A stretch of DNA of 64,000 nt from Casuarina equisetifolia. Lineage: Eukaryota; Streptophyta; Magnoliopsida; Fagales; Casuarinaceae. Shown here one piece after another: positions 1 through 13,084 of the stretch. The stretch's first letter is position 1. Each line of letters starts with the position of its first letter. Made by a program: the position numbers and the translations under genes. Below the pieces are notes generated by a model. It was not told where the DNA came from. It did no database searches and saw only the letters and a list, made by a program, of their open reading frames with translations. The DNA lies in the NCBI GenBank assembly GCA_028551475.1, contig CM052360.1, forward strand, positions 13,008,501 to 13,072,500, written 5' to 3'.

Positions 1-181
1 GTATGAAAATAAGTTTGGGCTCAGTGTGTATGGAGGTTGCATTAGGTTGAACCGAATAAAAAGTATTTCGATGATTTTAGCTCAAGACACCATGTGTAAT
101 GGGAAAGATTCTTAAGATATCCCAAATTGAGTTAAGAAGGGGTTGACATTAGGTTTATAAATGTGAGGATGAGTCTTATAA

Positions 182-2483
182 GCTAGCTTTTGTGGTAAAG
201 AGGAGACCCAATAATATTAAAAAATATGTTAAATTTATTACATACAGTTGAGATCTTCCATGAAATTTGCTTTCAAATAATAAGAACATCCATCAAATGA
301 CTAAAATTTGGATTATTGAAATTTGCTTCCTATAGATCTAAATCTATTGTTAAACATGAAGATAACCTAATGCACAACCCATTTACAACTAAGTTTGACC
401 TAAAGTAAAATGATGGGTTTCGCTTATAAAAGAATGGAGCATGGCACCATTAATATAATATTCCTTAACTCTAAAAGGAGCTTAACCAAAAGAAGTGTAT
501 AACATTAAGATGATCCCATCTTACTTAAATAAATTACTCCAAAATGAACACATATGCTTGACAAATTAGTGCATCCTAGAAACCAATGGGTCCAATCCAA
601 AACTCGACTTTAATAAAACTTGTAGCCCCCCCCCCCCCCCCTTCTCCTGAAGAAGAGCCTAATCTTGTAAGTCCAAATTAGAGATATAAAAAGTGGTATA
701 AGTCCAATTTTTCTACAATGGACTTTTAAGTTTAAAACTTTCAAAATGGGCTTTCAAGCCTAAAAATTCTAGAAATGGGTTTGCAATAGAAATTTTAAAA
801 AATGACCTTTAAAATCTAAAATTCACCATTGATTTACAAACCCAAATGACTCATGATATGCCTGCAAGGCATTATTATGTCAAATAAAATATGTTTTGGG
901 GGCTATATAGAGCAAATAAAGCACGATTTATACAAATATTATATTATTACATATAGTTGAGATCTTCCATCAAACTGCAATTTTTGTCATCAAACAATGA
1001 CATTTGCTTTCAAATAAAAAGATTAACCATCAAATGACTAAAATTTGGATAATTGAAATTTGCCACCCATAAATCTAAGTTTATTGTCAAACATGAAGAT
1101 AACTTAATGCACAACCCATTTGCAACTAAGTTTGACCTAAAGTAAAATGTTGGGTTTGGCTTATAAAAGAATGGAGCATGGTGCCATTAATATAATATTC
1201 TTAAACTCTAAGAGGAGCTTAGCCAAAAGAGGTGTAGAACATTAAGCTCATCCCATCTTACTTGAATAAATTATTCCAAAATGAGCACATGTGCTCGACA
1301 ATTAATGCATCCTAACAACCAATGGGTCTAATCTAAAACTTGACTTTAATAAAACTCGTAGCCCCCTTAAGAAGAGTCTAATCTTGTAAGTTCAAATTAG
1401 AGATATAAAAAGTGGCTCAAGTCCAATTTTCTACAATGGACTTTTAAGTTTAAAACTTTTAAAATGGGCTTACAAGTCAAAATTTTCAAATGGGCTTTTA
1501 AGCCTAAAAATTCAAGAAATGGGTTTGCAATAAAATTTTTCAAACATGAAGTTTAAAATCTGGAAATTCACCATTGATTTACAAACTCAAATGACTCATG
1601 GCATGCTTGCAAGGCATTATTATGTCAAATAAAAAAAATAAGTCTTTGGGCCATACAGAGAAAATAGAGCATGATTTATACAAATATTGTTATAGCTTTT
1701 AGGGTTGAGAGGAGACCTAATAATATTAAGAAAGAAATAGGCTAAATTTGTTACATACAGTCGAGATTTTCCATCAAACCACAATATTTGCCATTAAAAG
1801 ATGAGATTTGCTATTAAATAGTTAGGTTGACTATCAAGTGACTAAAATTTAGATGAGTGAAATTTACCATTAATAAATCTAAATTTGTTGCCAAACATGA
1901 AGATAAGCCTATACACAACCCATTTGCAACTAAATTTGACCCAAAGTAGAATATTAGGCTTGGCTTATAGAAGAATGGAGCATGGGCTAACCATTATAAT
2001 ACTCCTCAACCCGAAGAGGAGCTTAGCCAAAATAAGTGTAGGACATTACACTTATCCCTTCTAATGTGGATAAACTACTTCAAAACGAACATATGTGCTT
2101 GACAAATTAATGCATCCTAGAAATTAACATGGTCTAATCTACGACTCGAATCCAACAAAATTAGAAGCCTTATTGAAAAAAGCCTAATATTGTAAATTTA
2201 AACTAAAGATATAAAAAGTGGCACAAGCCCAATTTTTCTATAATGAGCTTTTAAGTTTAAAACTTTCAAAATGGGCTTACAAATTGAAATTTTCAAATGG
2301 GTTTTCAAGCCTAAAAATTCAAGTAATGAGTTTGCAACATAAATTTTCAAAAATGAAGTTTAAAATCCGAAAATTCACCGTTGATTTACAAACCCACATG
2401 CTTGTAAGGCATTATTCAGATAAAAAATAAGTCTTTGGGCTATAAAGAGAAAATAGGGCATAATTTATGCAAATATTGTTATG
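182..2483. repeat. three diverged ~750-bp tandem repeat units
   Basis: Three head-to-tail copies of the same AT-rich unit lie at about 182-940, 941-1694 and 1695-2483. Shared landmarks recur in the same order in each: a block beginning ttacatacagttgagat (238, about 951, 1750), one reading cacaacccatttgcaacta, and one ending tgcaaggcattatta (865, 1608, about 2402). Landmark spacing is about 743 and 794 bp. The copies differ by many substitutions and short indels; copy 1 lacks a short part near its start and copy 2 lacks the segment around gagacccaataatatta. No unit encodes a long protein. The family is not recognised. It could be a local tandem array or part of a larger dispersed element cut by the window edge. 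Confidence 0.8.
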
Positions 2484-4053
2484 ATAGTATAGTACATAAA
2501 CATAATAGCTCAGTTTGCATTAGGCTGGCTTGTAACATGTATATAAACTCAAGTCACATAATCATTTGTATTGATTTGCGTCGTGCATACTCTTCCATAG
2601 ACTTAATATCCACTAATGAATCTCTAAGGGGTTTTTTAAGGTACGAACACAATCCTTTGAGGGAAAAGATATACGGTACAAGTACAGGTAATGACAGAGA
2701 TATGGGGCATGAAGGCCATCCTATACATTTAATGCATTCGAATAGGCCATGTTAAATGATCTCTATAAAGATTCCTCCAAAATATCGTTTTCCCAACAAG
2801 TAATATCAAAGTTAATAATGACAGCGTGATGCTAGCGTGGCTATAAGTTACTGGAGTAATGATAGAGGCGCATGACAAAGGCACAAAGGAAAGTGGGCGA
2901 ATCTCCATGATGCGAATACCAAGAGGCATTCTGAGAGCCAAGGGAGAGAAGTACGTGGTGAAGGAGCACGAACAAAGGCTCCTGGAGTAAGGCTAAAGTT
3001 AATAGTGCATAAAGTTCACAGCATACACAAGTGATCAACAAAATGATTGATGAGATCAATAAAACTTTCTGCTTGAAAGAGTATAATGATATGGTAATGA
3101 GGAGACCGTTGAGCATATACGAACAAATATTACAAATTGAAAACACTGCAAATATGAGTGGCTAATATTACATAATAAGATTCAAAGCCACATACTTTTT
3201 TTAAAAAAAAAAAAAGAAAAGAAAAAGACCTAAGCTTTTTGGTTGGGAAGTAATACAAATTACTATATTGTGGTCTCATTCAATGATTCATGGTTCATCA
3301 ATTACCACAAGTTCTATCCTCTTTTCTTTTCTATTTTTTTACTAATGTCAGTATGAAGTCACTTTTGTCATAAACATCATGATATACTATGAGGCAACTT
3401 TATTCATGTGAAGGATCTTTGCTGAATAATTAGGTATGTTTGTCATCTTCTAAATTACAATTAAAATAAAAAGTTTGGGCATGTAACATCAGAAAGGGAG
3501 TTTGACATTATGATTTAATAATAATTTAGTTGAAAAGACAAAATGAGGAACATGTTGACTTTACCGACTCCCTCCTCCAGCACATGATCTAATCATTAGG
3601 AGGTTCTTCATTCTTATTCACATGGCGGAAGTATCAAGTGTTGTGGACGCGATCATCCGCCATGTGAATAAATATACATTGCGTTCATTGGATTCAGATA
3701 GAATATAATATACAATAATGCTAAATCATCATTAGTTTTAGATAATACTTTATCTGGATTGAGTGATCGTGGTTTCCGTTTTCTATCATTCTTCATGAAG
3801 TGGATAAACATACTTTTAACATAAAAATGTGAACTCCTAGTATCGGAGATGACATGCAGTCATGGATGATGCTTTGCTTGGCCTGTTCAGTTTTCCTCTA
3901 TCGTGATGGTGTGAAAGCACTGTTGAATTGTTGATTAATGCTGCGACTATTCAGCCATGCAAAAGAATAAACTACCTCGTCCATGTGCGCGCTAACCCGG
4001 CGGAGATGCCTGCGGCACAAGTTTCATGGTTTTTGACCTCTGGAGCCCTAGTC
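2484..4053. other. intergenic, no gene recognised
   Basis: No coding region can be supported here. The stretch holds a short A-run near 3203 and one strong inverted repeat at 3614-3671, listed separately. Open frames are short, overlap on both strands and match nothing I know. The last bases are the left flank of the copia insertion. Confidence 0.6.
3614..3671. repeat. perfect 16-bp inverted repeat (hairpin)
   Basis: The left arm at 3614-3629 reads ttattcacatggcgga and its exact reverse complement is at 3656-3671. The loop is 26 nt. No flanking direct repeat typical of a MITE was seen. The function is unknown. Confidence 0.8.
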
Positions 4054-4058
4054 TTCAG

Positions 4059-4736
4059 TGTTGGGTTGGTCCAGCCCATATTCGGGGACTTATTATTGGG
4101 TCCAATTAGGGTAATGTGGCCCTAAGGTTTAAAAATAAAAATATAGGATTTTTTTTAGAAGAGGTGAGTGGCCGTCTAAAAGAAGAGAGAAAAGAAAAGA
4201 GCAGAATTTCGTAGGAATTAGAGGCCTTGCACAGCAGTTGATCAAACGTCTGATCAAGGTCGATCCGTGGTCCGATTGAGCTTATTTTTTGTCAGCAGGT
4301 TCGGGATTGGGTTTTCTTCATTGTGAACGGTTGGATCGTTGTTTGGAGCTCTTGAAGTCAATAGATCTTGGTTGAAAATCTGGGTGATATTTCTCCAACT
4401 TTTCTTGATTAAGTTGTTGTTTACAACTTGTCCTTCACTATTCATTGGTGATTCTATTATTGTTGAATCACTAAATCTTAGTCCTATTGCTATTGTTAAG
4501 GATTTGATTGGTTTGTAACCTAATGATTTATATAGTGGAGATTTGGGTGGACTCCGTGATCGATTCTATGATTTTTTATCCTTCACATTGGAGGGGCTTT
4601 TCCATGTAGAAATTCTTTTTGTGTTGAGTGTGATATTTGCTTATTCTACTTGTGATTCAAATACATCATTAGTGTTTTAGTATTTCCTTACAGGTTCAAT
4701 CAAAGTGGAAAATGTTATACGTCGTTTTTCCCATTA
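4059..4736 (+). repeat. 5' LTR of the copia fossil
   Basis: This 678-bp copy starts with TG and ends one base from the canonical CA. Its partner at 8860-9545 aligns over the whole length with about 56 substitutions and a few short indels by eye. Confidence 0.92.
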
Positions 4737-7700
4737 GAGTGGTATCAAGAGCTTAGGTTATGGTTGTTTTATTTTTGGATTTAATTAAACGATGGAACTA
4801 AGCACTAACAGGATGATTAGTTTGAATGGAAGAAACTATTATGTTTGGAAGGCTAAGATGAAAGATTTGCTTTATGTAAAGCATTGGCACTTACCGGTAT
4901 TTAGTGAAACAAGACTAGACAACATGAGTGAAGCCGATTGGACTCTTGAGCATAAAATTGTATGCGGGTTCATTTGACAACTAGATGAGAATGTTTTGAA
5001 TCACATTAGTAAATAAACACATGCTTGGACTCTATGAAACAAACTTGAATCTGTGTATGCTCGAAAGACTGGAAATAATAAGATGTATTTAATGAAACAA
5101 CTTATTAGCTTGAAATACAAAGATGGGCAATCCATATCTAATCATTTGAATAAGTTTCAGGGAATGTTAGATCAATTTTCTGGTATGAATATGAAGTTTG
5201 AAGATGAAGTACAAGGACTTTGGTTACTTGGTACTTTACCAGAATCTTGAGAAACATTTCGTATGTTAGTGAGTAACTTTGCTCCCGATGGTATTGTCAC
5301 TATAGATTTTGCCAAGACTAGTATTTTGAATGAAGAGATGAGAAGAAAGAGTCAGGGTTCTTTGTCTCATTCTGAAGCTTTGGTTGTTGAAAACAAAGGG
5401 AGAAGTCATAGTAGAGGTTCGAGAAGTTATAACAAAAGTCGAAGTAAGTCTAGATCGTGGCATAAAAATATAAAGTGCCATCATTGTGGCAAGATGGGTC
5501 ATATCAAGAAAAATTGCTTCTAGTTGAAAAATGAAAAGAAGAATGGTAAAGGTAGAAATGAGAAGAAGAAAGTTAATGAAAGTGAGGAGAAGAAGGACAA
5601 CAATGATGATGATCGAGTTGCAGCAGCTACTAATGAACTTGTTATTGTGTGCTATGATGATAATATGAATTTTGCAAGTAACGAGACAAGTTGGGTAATT
5701 GATAGTGGTGCTTCTCTTCATATTACTTCTAAGAGAGAGTTTTTTACTTTTTATAGTCTTGGAAACTTTGGCACATTGAAAATGGGTAATGATTGTTTAG
5801 CTAAAGTTGCAGGTATGGGAGATATATACTTGGAGACTCGTAATGGATCCAAGTTGGTTCTTAAGAATGTTAGACATATACCATAAATTCGCTTGAATTT
5901 GATTTCTACCGGACAACTTGATGATGAAGGTTTTTGCAATATCTTCAATAATGGACAATGGAAACTTACTAAGGGTTCATTAGTTATGGCTAGAGACAAG
6001 AAAGAGTCTTCTTTGTATTTGTTTCAAGCCAATATTTCCAAGGACATTTGTAATGTAGTGGAAGATGAAAATGGAAGTGCTTTATGGCATAAAAGGTTAA
6101 GTCACATTAGTGAGAAAGGCATGAATGTATTAGCAAAGAAGAACTTGTTATCTGGGATTAAGAGTGCAAAACTTGAGAAGTGTGCACATTGTTTAGCTGG
6201 AAAATAGAAAAGAGTTTCATTTTATAGTCACCCTCCTTTAAGAAAATTAGATTTCTTGGAATTAGTACACTAAGATGTTTGTGGCCCAATTAACCAGAGG
6301 ACGCTTGGTGGAGCATCTTACTTTGTGACCTTTATTGATGACTACTCAAGAAAGGTTTGGGTTTATGTTTTGATGTCAAAAGATCAAGTGCTAGATGTGT
6401 TCAAGCAGTTTCAAGTTTCAATAGAGCGGCAAACTGGAAAGAAGTTGAAATGTATTCGATCAGACAATGGTGGTGAGTACATTGGACCATTTGATGAGTA
6501 TTGTAGGCAACATGGTATTCGACATCAGAAGACACTTCCAAAAACACCTCAATTGAATGGTATAACGGAAAGAATGAACAGGACATTAGTTAAGAGAGTT
6601 AGATGCATAATTTCAAATGCTAACCTGCCAAAGACATTTTGGGGTGAGGCATTACTTATAGCAGCTTATGTTATCAATCTATCTCCAATTATTGCTTTAG
6701 ATGGTGATATGCCAGATAGAGTTTGGTTTGGTAAGGATATTTCCTATAACTATTTAAGAGTATTTGGTTGCAAAACATTTGTTCATATTCCAAAGGATGA
6801 GAGGTCTAAGTTAGATGTCAAGACACGATAATATATATTTCTTGGTTATAGTTCTGATGAATTTGGTTACAGATGTTATGATCTAGCTATGAAGAAAATT
6901 GTAAGGAGTCGTGATGTTGTATTTTTTGAAAATCAAAATATGACAGATATTGGCCAGAGTGAGAAGAATATGTCACAAGGCTCTAAGATTGGTATTGATA
7001 TTGATCTAATTCCTTCAAATGATTTACAACGATAGTTACCAGAACAAGTTGAAAGTGATATTCAACATGATGTTCAGGATCAAGTTCAGAATGACCAACA
7101 AAGTGCAGATAATAGTGACACTCAGACAGATAATGTTGTTGATGTTCAGCAAAATTCATCTTCAGTTCCATCATTGATAAGGTCTACTAGAGATCGCTAT
7201 CCATCCTCTAGATACTCTACTGAGGAGTATGTATTGTTAACTGATGCAGGTGAGCCTAAGAGCTTTGAAGAAGCAGCAGTGGATGTGGATAAGAAAAAAT
7301 GGGTTGATGTAATACAAGATGAGTTGAAATCTTTGCATGATAATCAAATATTTGAGTTAGTGACATTGCCTAAGGGCAAGAAAGCTTTGAAGAATCGTTG
7401 GATTTATAGATTGAAGCATGATGTAAATTCTTCACAACCTCAATACAAAACCAGACTAGTTGTTAAAGGTTTTAGTTAGAAAAATAGACTTGATTATGAT
7501 GAGATTTTCTCACCTGTTGTGAAAATATCCTCAATTCGAGTGATTTTGGGATTAGTTGTCAGTCTTAATCTTGAAATTGAGAAAATGGATGTAAAGACTA
7601 CTTTTCTTCATGGTGACCTAAATGAAGAAATTTATATGGAGCAACTAGAGGGTTTTGAAGAAAAAGGTAAAGAGAACTATGTTTGCAAGCTAAAGAAAAG

Positions 7701-8859
7701 TTTATATGGCTTGAAACAAGCACCGAGACAATGGTATCGAAATATTGAGTCTTTTATAGAGGAGCAAGCCTATAAGAAGACAAATTTTGATCATTGTGTA
7801 TTTGTGCAGAAGTTCTCAGATGATGACTTTATCATTCTACTACTTTATGAAGATGACATGCTTATAGTTGGTAAGAATGCTGCAAGAATTGAAAAGTTGA
7901 AGTAGGAGTTAAGTAAGTCATTATCAATGAAAGACTTAGGCTCAGTGAAGCAAATTCTTGGTATGAGAGTTAGTCGTGACAGAAAAGCCAAGAAGTTATA
8001 TTTGTCTCAAGAAGAGTACATCAAAAAAGTGTTTCAAAGATTTTGTATAGATAAAGCTAAAGTGGTGAGCACGCCTCTTGCTACACACTTTAAGCTTAGT
8101 AAGAAACAATGTCCTATAGATGAGGAAGACAGAAAAGATATGGAAAGTGTTCCTTATGCTTTGGCTGTTGGTTGTTTAATGTATGTAATGATTTGTACAA
8201 GGCCAGATATAACTCATGTAGTTGGAGTAGTTAGCAGATTTACTTCTAATCCTGGAACAGAACATTGGAATGCAGTGAAGTGGATTCTAAGGTATCATCG
8301 AGGCACTTCTAGTTTGAAACTTTCATTTGGGAGTGATAAACCTATTTTTGTGGGATATACAGATTCTGATATGGTAGGGGATATTGATAATAGAAGATTT
8401 ACTTCAGGCTACTTGATTAAGTTTTCAGGGAGAGTTGTGGCATGACAATCAAGATTACAAAAATATATTGCTTTATCTACAACGGAAGCAGAATTTATTG
8501 CAGCAACGGAAGCATGTAAAAAATTACTTTGGATGAAGGAATTCATAAAAGAACTTGGTTTCGTGTAAGAAAAGTATGTGTTATTTTGTGATAGTCAAAG
8601 TGTTTATATGTCTTGCTAAGAACTCTACTTTTCATCAAAGATCAAAACATATTGATGTAAGGTATCATTGGATACGAGATATCATGGAAACCAAAGAGGT
8701 TGCACTTGAAAAAATACATACTGAGGATAATGGTTCTGATATGATAACAAAGGCTCTATGGCGAGAAAATTTGGAGTTTTGTCGACATAATGCCGGTTTG
8801 AATTGTGCTTGAAAAAAATAGACATAGAATCTCTCTCATTTGGGTTAGAAGGGGAGAAT

Positions 8860-9545
8860 TGTTGGGTTAGTCCAGCTCATATTCGGGGACTTATTATTGG
8901 GTCCAATTAGGGTAATGTGGCCCTAAGGTTTAAAAAGAAAAATATAGGTTTTTTCTTTTGAGAAGAGGTGAGTGGCTGTCAAAAAGAAAAGAGAGAAAGA
9001 AAAGAAAAAAGCAAAATTTCACAGGAATTAGAGGCCCTGCGCAGCAGTTGATCAAACGTCTGATCAAGGTCGATTCATGGTCCGATTGAGCTTATTTTTT
9101 GTTAGCAGGTTCGGGATTGGTGTTCTTCATTGTGAACGGTTGAATCATCGTTTGGAGCTCTTGAAGTCAATAGATCTTGGTTGAAAATCTGGGTGATATT
9201 TCTTTAACTTTTCTTGGTTAAGTTGTTGTTTACAACTTGTCTTTCACTATTCATTGGTGATTCTATTATTGTTGAATTAGTAAATCTTAGTCCTGTTGCT
9301 ATTGTTAAAGACTTGATTGGATTGTAACCTAATAATTTATATAGTGGAGATTTGGGTGGATTCCGTGATCGGTTCTGTGGTTTTTTATCCTTCACATTGG
9401 AAGAGTTTTTCCACATAGAAATTCTTTTTGTGTTGAGTGTGATATTTACTTATTTTATTTATGATTCAAATACATCGTTGGTGTTTTAGTATTTTCTCAC
9501 AGGTTCAATCAAAGTGGGAAACATTATACGTTGTTTTCCCCATCA
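8860..9545 (+). repeat. 3' LTR of the copia fossil
   Basis: This 686-bp copy begins TG and ends CA. A purine tract lies directly upstream and the target duplication TTCAG follows at 9546-9550. Confidence 0.92.
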
Positions 9546-9550
9546 TTCAG

Positions 9551-12500
9551 GACATCTCTTTGTTAATTACTCCCGTTAGCCCATGATTAGCAGCACAGAA
9601 ATGACATATGCTACCATTTTATGGATTCTATATAGAAGTTTGAAAGAATCGTAAAAGGAATGTCATGGGCTCATCATAGAATTCTTAAAGGTTACAAGCA
9701 TAAATCTTGGGCGTATGACTAGTTAATTATTGTTTTCCTTTTCTACGCGTTTAGAATCATTACTTGCAATAAACACCTACAAACTCTGTCTTGCTATATA
9801 TGGACAGAGCAATGTATAAAATAGTAAAAGCCAAAGCAACATCCCTAGCCAAATACAGGGTCTGAATCAATTGCAGAAAGCCACAAAAACTAGTCTTCGA
9901 CCGAGAAGGGTTATAATTTAAAAGGATAGAACACCTTCAATCAAGAAGGCCTTGCATTTATTGTCAGGTATAACAAAAAAACGACCTTGTTAGATAATTT
10001 AGATAGCACGAAAATATTGTATCTTCATCACTAATGAGGAGGTTTTGGGCTCCTATTCTGACTCGTGCTCGTATTCTATTGATGGCTAAGATATTCGTCA
10101 AAAGTCCAAGTTTAAGCCATTATATGGGGCATGATAAGCGGTGTTTGCATTGCTTCACGCATCCTTTGTAAGAACATAACAGCATTTTCCCACATGATCA
10201 TATGCCAAGTACGTACAATCAAGTACCACATTCCCTTATCCCTTTAAAATATGAAGACTACACTTCCTCTATATTTTAACACGGACTCATCCAAGTTTGG
10301 CTGTTATGTTTTAGTCTATGGTTTTTATGGTGTCGGTTTCATTTATCTGCAGCATTGGTATATGGCGGAAACAGTTTCCCTAATTATTTATCGTATAAAC
10401 GGCGTTCATTCATTCACTTAACTGACTTGGGTGTGAGTTGCTATCACATGATACAAACACACAAATGAGCTGTTTCTGTGTCTGCAAACGACACATTTGG
10501 ATGTTTCACGAAATGCAATGCTCAAATTCAGACGCATAAACCTCATTTCTTTACAAAGTAAACAAGCGCAACAAAGCAAGCAATCATCATGAGCAATGAT
10601 GATAAACTAAGACAAATGGTGATTAACAAAAGGACTTCTAATTTCTTCCATACGGATTCCTTCAAGGATTGGAGTTGTATACAGCAGCTGATTAGTTTAA
10701 TTGATGGCCTGTACATCCTTATTTATTACCCTTCGCAATGGATTACCATGAGGCCCATAAATTTCTTTTCTTTGATAAACAATCAAGTTGCTGATATCAA
10801 TTATAAAGCTCATTCCTTCAACCATGAGTGGACTTGATTGGGGCCACCAACGAAAGGAATGGAACATTTCCATAAAACAAACACAGCATATTTTGGCAAG
10901 CAAGTTCAAAACGCACCATAATTGCTGTATAGGATGATCTTATCCTCCACCCCCACACTTCTATTAATGCACAAAAGTGGGTGCATTTTGCATCTTATGA
11001 TTGGTTCCCATGACCAAGTGCCTTCCCAAATATATCCCAGAAAAAATATGCAGCTTCTTGGAAACCTATAGCTGAAAATGATTTGCCAAGAAACACGTTT
11101 AGTGGATGACCGCTTTGCGAAGAAGTACTAGAGCCTTCATCACCCATTCCCTTCCCTTGAATGCACCACAACCAGCCTTCCAAGTCCACAATGTTTGCCC
11201 AAAGTTCGGAATTGTTCATCAACGACCTAACGAACGGTTTACCCTTCCCAGATAAAATAATGAAAGGCATAGATTTTGACCCAAAGTTGCTGGACCCAGT
11301 GGGTCAGAATCTTAGGGAACAAAGCTCACATGGGAGAACATGACCCTGAAAAAAAGATGTACATGTCAGGAAATGGACGGATAGTACGGACCCCATGCAG
11401 GCTGCGAAATTCTATGTTCTTGATGCCATTCATTGATCGGCTTATGGTCAATCACATATAAAACCATTTCGTGAATGATCATCTTTGACGTTATTTTGTT
11501 ACAGTGAAGGATATACAGGTGTGGAGTTGGTATTACCATCTTCTGAGATCAAAATCTAAAAGAAGGTTGGGGTAGTTGATCCTCAGTATCAAATAGAGAA
11601 CAATATCAAACACTTTGTAAATAGAAATGGCACAGAAACCCTTCATACGATTCATTTAGCTTGGCTAACCAATGAGTTTATCAGGTTGTTCCATTGTTAA
11701 GATTGGTTCACTGGTTAATTCAGTCCCAAAAACTTGGTCAGTTCAAGTATCATTTACTGCGAGAATAATTACTAGGATCTGGAGATGAGCTTTCAATTGA
11801 GTTGATTTTATAATTATGTTCTGTTTAGTGGTTTTAGTCAACTCAGTTCTTATTACACGTGGCGCTAATTATTTGGAATGGCCCAAGACAAATCAAATCA
11901 CCTTCTTAATCTTTTCAACAGGATTTTGTTGTCTTTATAATGACTGATGGTCCAGCAAATTACATCAATTAGTCCGTAATGTTTGTCGTTTTACTGCATA
12001 CTCAAGAATCCTAGACCGTAGAGACTAATCTTCTTGCAGAATTAGACAGCAAGTTTGAAAATGGTTGGGAAATGACTCATTCTGGATGGTTAAATGGCGT
12101 AGGAATATGGACAAAGGCATTCATCAGGAGCATGAAGGATCCACCACCTGCACATCTGAATGGACAGAGTATTGACGATTCAAAGTAATGAAAGACTTTC
12201 CCGTTTCAGACAGGGTGATAAGGCTTGTGTCAGAATTCTCAGCCTCCAATGACAGAGAGCAATTAGTAGGAACTGTCCCCCCTCTTCCTCTCCTCCCTCC
12301 CTTCTTTAAAATTCTTTTTTCTTTTGATCGAAGCCAATCATAGGTTTTTTATTCAATTGTCAAAGATTTTTATTAACTGGGTCAAGTAATAATCTTCTAC
12401 AATTAAATTGAAGGCATCTACCTCTTAATCCTAATAATAAGGCCATTTTGATGAACTGTGAAGCTCTTTCAGTATCGGTATTCCTATGCAGACAGCTTGA

Positions 12501-13009
12501 TTTGGAGACAGAAATCAAACGAAACAAAGGCCTATTTAAACATCCATAGGTACATGCAACAGAAGCTATATGGGATGGAGAAATATGTCAAGAATTCCAT
12601 CAAGAAAGTGTCGGTGTATAGTTAAAATGCAAAATGAGAAAATAATGTCTCAAATGAAACGAAATTGCGCACGCTAGCTCAATGAGTTGACCAAGTACGA
12701 AATAATCCATTTATGACTTTGCCCTCAACTATGTTGCCCCATACTTTGGGGCAAATGAACGAAAAAAAAAAAAAAGGGTGGGAAGGGAGAGCTTGCTTGA
12801 CGGCGAAAAAAACTGGATTGGCTTTGGACCCCCTCTAAACCATAAATCATTCAATTGGTGGCCCCAATAATATTGTTTAATCAGGCTCTTTCACCCGCTT
12901 TATTCATTATTAATATCTTTCTTCGGGTAATTCGAGATTTTATAAAGAAACAGAAAAGAGAAACAGGTATGAAGTCTCAACAAGACCATATTTCGTCTGT
13001 TTCATTGCC
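9551..13009. other. intergenic region upstream of pectate lyase
   Basis: About 3.5 kb without a gene I can identify. It contains a possible coding remnant on the minus strand at 10995-11270, listed separately, a short pyrimidine-rich stretch near 12280-12300, and an A-run near 12760. The last few hundred bases should hold the promoter of the pectate lyase gene. Confidence 0.6.
10995..11270 (-). other. unidentified coding-like stretch, 91 aa
   Basis: An open frame of 91 codons on the minus strand has a composition more protein-like than its surroundings, with no low-complexity runs and a fair number of Trp, Gly and Phe residues. A stop codon lies about 11 codons upstream of the first Met and no family is recognised. 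It could be an exon of an unknown gene, a gene relic or chance. Confidence 0.2.
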
Positions 13010-13016
13010 TATATAA
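13010..13016 (+). promoter_or_regulatory. TATA box of the pectate lyase gene
   Basis: The motif tatataa lies 75 bp upstream of the ATG at 13085, a normal distance for a plant gene with a short 5' UTR. Confidence 0.7.
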
Positions 13017-13084
13017 GCACAACACCTTCTCACAACTTCCTCACAACCGCTTGCACTCTGCCTAGTCTCATACACAGAGAGACA

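Larger units (their letters stand above)
4059..9545 (+). mobile_element. Ty1/copia LTR retrotransposon fossil, Tork/TNT1-like
   Basis: This 5.49-kb element is bounded by two similar LTRs (4059-4736 and 8860-9545) and by the 5-bp direct repeat TTCAG at 4054-4058 and 9546-9550, which marks a single insertion. A primer-binding site matching initiator Met-tRNA lies at 4740-4752, just inside the left LTR, and a purine tract at about 8847-8859 abuts the right LTR. Remains of the parts occur in copia order: gag with a CCHC knuckle (about 4790-5520), protease with a DSGA-type site (about 5690), integrase (about 6150-6830), reverse transcriptase (about 7290-7990) and RNase H (about 8330-8800). The order INT before RT defines copia, and the integrase C-terminal text resembles tobacco Tnt1. 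The element is broken, with about ten interruptions spread over its length, so it is not expected to move by itself. LTRs differ at roughly 8% of sites by my hand count, mostly transitions, which suggests an insertion a few million years old. Confidence 0.95.

Noticed and set aside
2841-3146. Leu-rich minus-strand frame of 101 codons resembling a membrane protein
   Set aside because: Hydrophobic text is expected from T-rich codons. No homology, promoter or splice signals were seen, and it overlaps frames on the same and the opposite strand.
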